This document shows positions 61,966 through 64,000 of a stretch of DNA of 64,000 nucleotides, one piece after another. Numbering within the stretch: the stretch's first letter is position 1; the number at the start of each line of letters is the position of its first letter. Origin of the DNA: Lampropedia aestuarii (GTDB lineage Bacteria; Pseudomonadota; Gammaproteobacteria; Burkholderiales; Burkholderiaceae_C); the NCBI RefSeq assembly GCF_004803635.1, contig NZ_SSWX01000013.1:62001-126000 (forward strand), written 5' to 3'. A program made the position numbers and the translations under genes. Under the pieces are notes generated by a model, which made no database searches, was not told the origin of the DNA, and saw nothing but the letters and a program-made list of their open reading frames with translations.

Positions 61966-62320
61966 GGAGTCCTCCAGTGTGATAGGTTCATTCAGCATGG
62001 ATGAGGGCGTTTGGCTAATTTTCAATAGATGGAGTCCGAGCTAGCACGAAATGCAAGTGCGATCTGATTGTCTGCAGCTTGTCAATATCGCTAAGTATGC
62101 ACGAAAAAAATAGCCGCTAGAGTTAGTGGACCATGCTGTGCCAACATCGGTGAAATGCCTGTGCGTGCGCTTGGCCATTGACGGGTTGATGACGGGGGCG
62201 GGGGGCCTCCTGTGAGTCGCTTATACGGGGCAACTACGGTCATCTGCAGGCAGCGGGCTCTCTGCGCTAGAGAAGCCCGCTGGGTGGGCTGGGTTAGCAG
62301 GCGTGCCCTGCTGAGCCGTT
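61966..62320. other. Intergenic region between icd and the DUF3567 gene
   Basis: About 355 bases. Apart from the hairpin at 62251-62282, annotated separately, nothing distinct is seen. The promoter of the DUF3567 gene presumably lies here. Confidence 0.4.
62251..62282. promoter_or_regulatory. Strong hairpin downstream of icd
   Basis: CAGCGGGCT and AGCCCGCTG form a 9-bp stem extended by TCT/AGA with a short loop. No T tract follows on either strand. It lies 39 bases after the icd stop and may protect the 3' end of the icd message or act in factor-dependent termination. Confidence 0.45.
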
Positions 62321-63586
62321 TTAAGCTTGTTCGATGTGTTCAACCAACAGCGCGCCAAAGCCAGAGCAGCTCACCTGCACTGCCCCTTCCATCATGCGCG
62401 CAAAGTCGTAGGTCACATGTTTGCTTTGGATGCTTTTGGTCATCGCTTGGATGATGGTGTCAGCCGCCTCTGTCCAACCAATATGGCGCAGCAGCATTTC
62501 TGCTGACAAAATCATCGAGCCTGGGTTGACATAGTCCTTGCCAGCGTATTTGGGCGCCGTGCCATGTGTGGCCTCAAACATGGCCACGGTTTCGTTCAGG
62601 TTGGCGCCAGGTGCAATACCGATGCCGCCCACATGCGCTGCCAGTGCCTCCGAGATGTAATCCCCATTGAGGTTGAGTGTGGCAATCACGCTGTACTCGA
62701 TGGGGCGCAACACAATTTGCTGTAAAAATGCATCGGTGATGCAGTCTTTGATCGCAATGTTTTTGCCGTTATTGGGGTTTTTCAGGCGCAACCAGACGCC
62801 GCCGTCAATTTCTTCTGCACCGAATTCGCGCTTGGCCAAGTCAAAGCCCCAATCGCGGAAAGCACCTTCGGTGAACTTCATGATGTTGCCCTTGTGCACC
62901 AAGGTCACGCTGGGTTTGTCATGGTCGATGGCATATTGAATGGCCTGGCGTACCAAACGTTCCGTGCCCTCACGCGAGACGGGTTTGATGCCCAGGCCCG
63001 AGGTGTGCGGAAAGCGCACTTTATTGGCACCCAGCTCGTCTTGCAAAAACTGGATGAGTTTTCGCGCCTGGTCGCTGTCGGCCTGGAATTCAATGCCTGC
63101 ATAAATGTCTTCCGAGTTCTCGCGGAAAATCACCATATTGGTTTTATGCGGCTCTTTGAGCGGCGAGGGCACACCCGCAAAGTACTGAATTGGGCGCAGG
63201 CAAACATACAAGTCCAGCTGTTGGCGCAACGTCACGTTGAGTGAGCGGATGCCACCACCGACGGGTGTTGTGAGCGGGCCTTTGATTGAGACCAGGTGCT
63301 CTTTGACGACATCAATGGTTTCAGCCGGCAGCCAGGCATTTGGGCCATACAGTTTGGTGGCTTTGGCGCCGGCGTAGACCTCCATCCATTCGAGCTTGCG
63401 TGCGCCGCCATAGGCTTTTGCAACGGCGGCATCGACCACGCGGCGCATCACTGGGCTGACATCTACTCCCACACCATCGCCTTCGATGAAGGGAATGATC
63501 GGATGGTCTGGGACATTCAGGGTATTGTCCGCATTGAGGGTGATTTTCTGGCCTTGGCTAGGCACTTGGATATGCTGGTAATTCAT
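62321..63586 (-). CDS. icd: NADP-dependent isocitrate dehydrogenase
   Basis: A 421-residue E. coli-type [16 protein letters not shown], the phosphorylatable Ser in [24 protein letters not shown] and [12 protein letters not shown] are all canonical. It makes 2-oxoglutarate, CO2 and NADPH in the TCA cycle. GGAGACTGT precedes ATG 63586; the longer frame to 63649 adds residues with no match. Confidence 0.95.
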   Translation of the reverse strand: MNYQHIQVPSQGQKITLNADNTLNVPDHPIIPFIEGDGVGVDVSPVMRRVVDAAVAKAYGGARKLEWMEVYAGAKATKLYGPNAWLPAETIDVVKEHLVSIKGPLTTPVGGGIRSLNVTLRQQLDLYVCLRPIQYFAGVPSPLKEPHKTNMVIFRENSEDIYAGIEFQADSDQARKLIQFLQDELGANKVRFPHTSGLGIKPVSREGTERLVRQAIQYAIDHDKPSVTLVHKGNIMKFTEGAFRDWGFDLAKREFGAEEIDGGVWLRLKNPNNGKNIAIKDCITDAFLQQIVLRPIEYSVIATLNLNGDYISEALAAHVGGIGIAPGANLNETVAMFEATHGTAPKYAGKDYVNPGSMILSAEMLLRHIGWTEAADTIIQAMTKSIQSKHVTYDFARMMEGAVQVSCSGFGALLVEHIEQA

Positions 63587-63868
63587 ACAGTCTCCGCAAG
63601 CGAGTGGGGTGCTGATCGGTGGCTTGGTGTATTTGCGGCAAGTGCGCAAACGGCGGCTGCATGTTGGCGCGAATGGCCCGATTCAACAACCGTGGCCATG
63701 CGCCAATCATGAGGGTGTGCATATGAACAGGCACGCTCAATGCAGGCCCGGTGCACATTGCCGCGCATTTTAGCCTCCCAGTGAGACCGCCTGCACGGCG
63801 TGGCCAGGCCAAGTGCCTATAAAACTGTACGGAGGCGACAGCTTTGCGCTTGTTCTTTCCAAAGCGTC

Positions 63869-64000
63869 TTATTGGCCAATCAGCAGGCTTTTGAAGGTGG
63901 TCTTGAATTGATCTACCTTAGGTCCAACCACGGCCGCGCAGTAGCCTTGGTTGGGGTTGTTCTCAAAGTAACGCTGGTGGTAATCTTCTGCAGGCCAGTA
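63869..64000 (-). CDS. msrA: Peptide-methionine (S)-S-oxide reductase MsrA, C-terminal part
   Basis: The last 44 codons are visible, reading YWPAEDYHQRYFENNP then QGYCAAVVGPKVDQF. The EDYHQRY block and the GYC resolving-cysteine region are typical of MsrA. The gene continues beyond the right edge. It repairs methionine-S-sulfoxide and complements the MsrB at 37692. Confidence 0.9.
   Translation of the reverse strand, partial: YWPAEDYHQRYFENNPNQGYCAAVVGPKVDQFKTTFKSLLIGQ

Overview
The window reads as a chromosomal segment of a betaproteobacterium in the order Burkholderiales, most likely the family Comamonadaceae. The pointers are a DUF3567 protein, a Bug-type solute receptor, a double-length fused UvrA, leuC and leuD separated by an entericidin-like lipoprotein gene, the suhB/trmJ/cysE order, and a Porin_4-type porin. 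This is a judgement from gene families and gene order; no search was run.

Layout. 1-4116: the end of an aminoglycoside-phosphotransferase-like gene, a Crp/Fnr regulator, a PheC-like periplasmic protein and a porin. 4117-5235: an AT-rich, strand-asymmetric gap with inverted repeats that look like operators. 5236-21705: a 16.5 kb block of same-strand genes forming a catabolic cluster. It holds a NitT/TauT ABC importer, two SDRs, a cupin, an alpha/beta hydrolase, an IclR regulator, a ThDP enzyme, an aspartate-dehydrogenase-like enzyme, an aldehyde dehydrogenase, a VOC extradiol-type dioxygenase, an orphan Bug receptor, two small unknown proteins, a Rieske oxygenase, a RidA protein and a VanB-type reductase. 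The set points to oxidative breakdown of an aromatic acid, possibly an amino- or methoxy-aromatic; the substrate cannot be read from sequence. 22138-25294: a DUF2501 protein, two FKBP isomerases and a low-GC DUF4145 gene that ends in a short inverted-repeat element. 25410-42893: housekeeping and stress genes (fused UvrA, NYN protein, QueF, IlvE, TRIC channel, PhoR, MsrB, YciB, BolA, parvulin, Psd, LOG, pseudouridine synthase). 43040-49190: a DUF349 protein, suhB, trmJ and cysE. 49313-49793: four identical tRNA-Arg(ACG) genes in tandem. 49905-52484: leuD, entericidin and leuC. 52601-58354: a LysR regulator, a branched-chain-type receptor, mmsA, a decayed mmsB-like pseudogene and a divergent LysR gene. 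58476-64000: rhodanese, folA, coaD, a zinc metallopeptidase, DUF3567, icd and the end of msrA.

The least expected structure is a family of interspersed elements (1817-1980, 13867-14139, 35734-35908) with about 30-bp terminal inverted repeats and an inner hairpin whose stem bases change together between copies. A second, shorter repeat pair (32532, 48313) and a bordered inverted-repeat element (24288-24420) also lie between genes.

Working model for the catabolic block: the two importer systems bring in the substrate, the Rieske/VanB pair hydroxylates or demethylates it, the VOC enzyme opens the ring, and the aldehyde dehydrogenase, RidA, hydrolase, ThDP enzyme and dehydrogenases process the chain. 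The IclR protein inside the cluster is the likely regulator.
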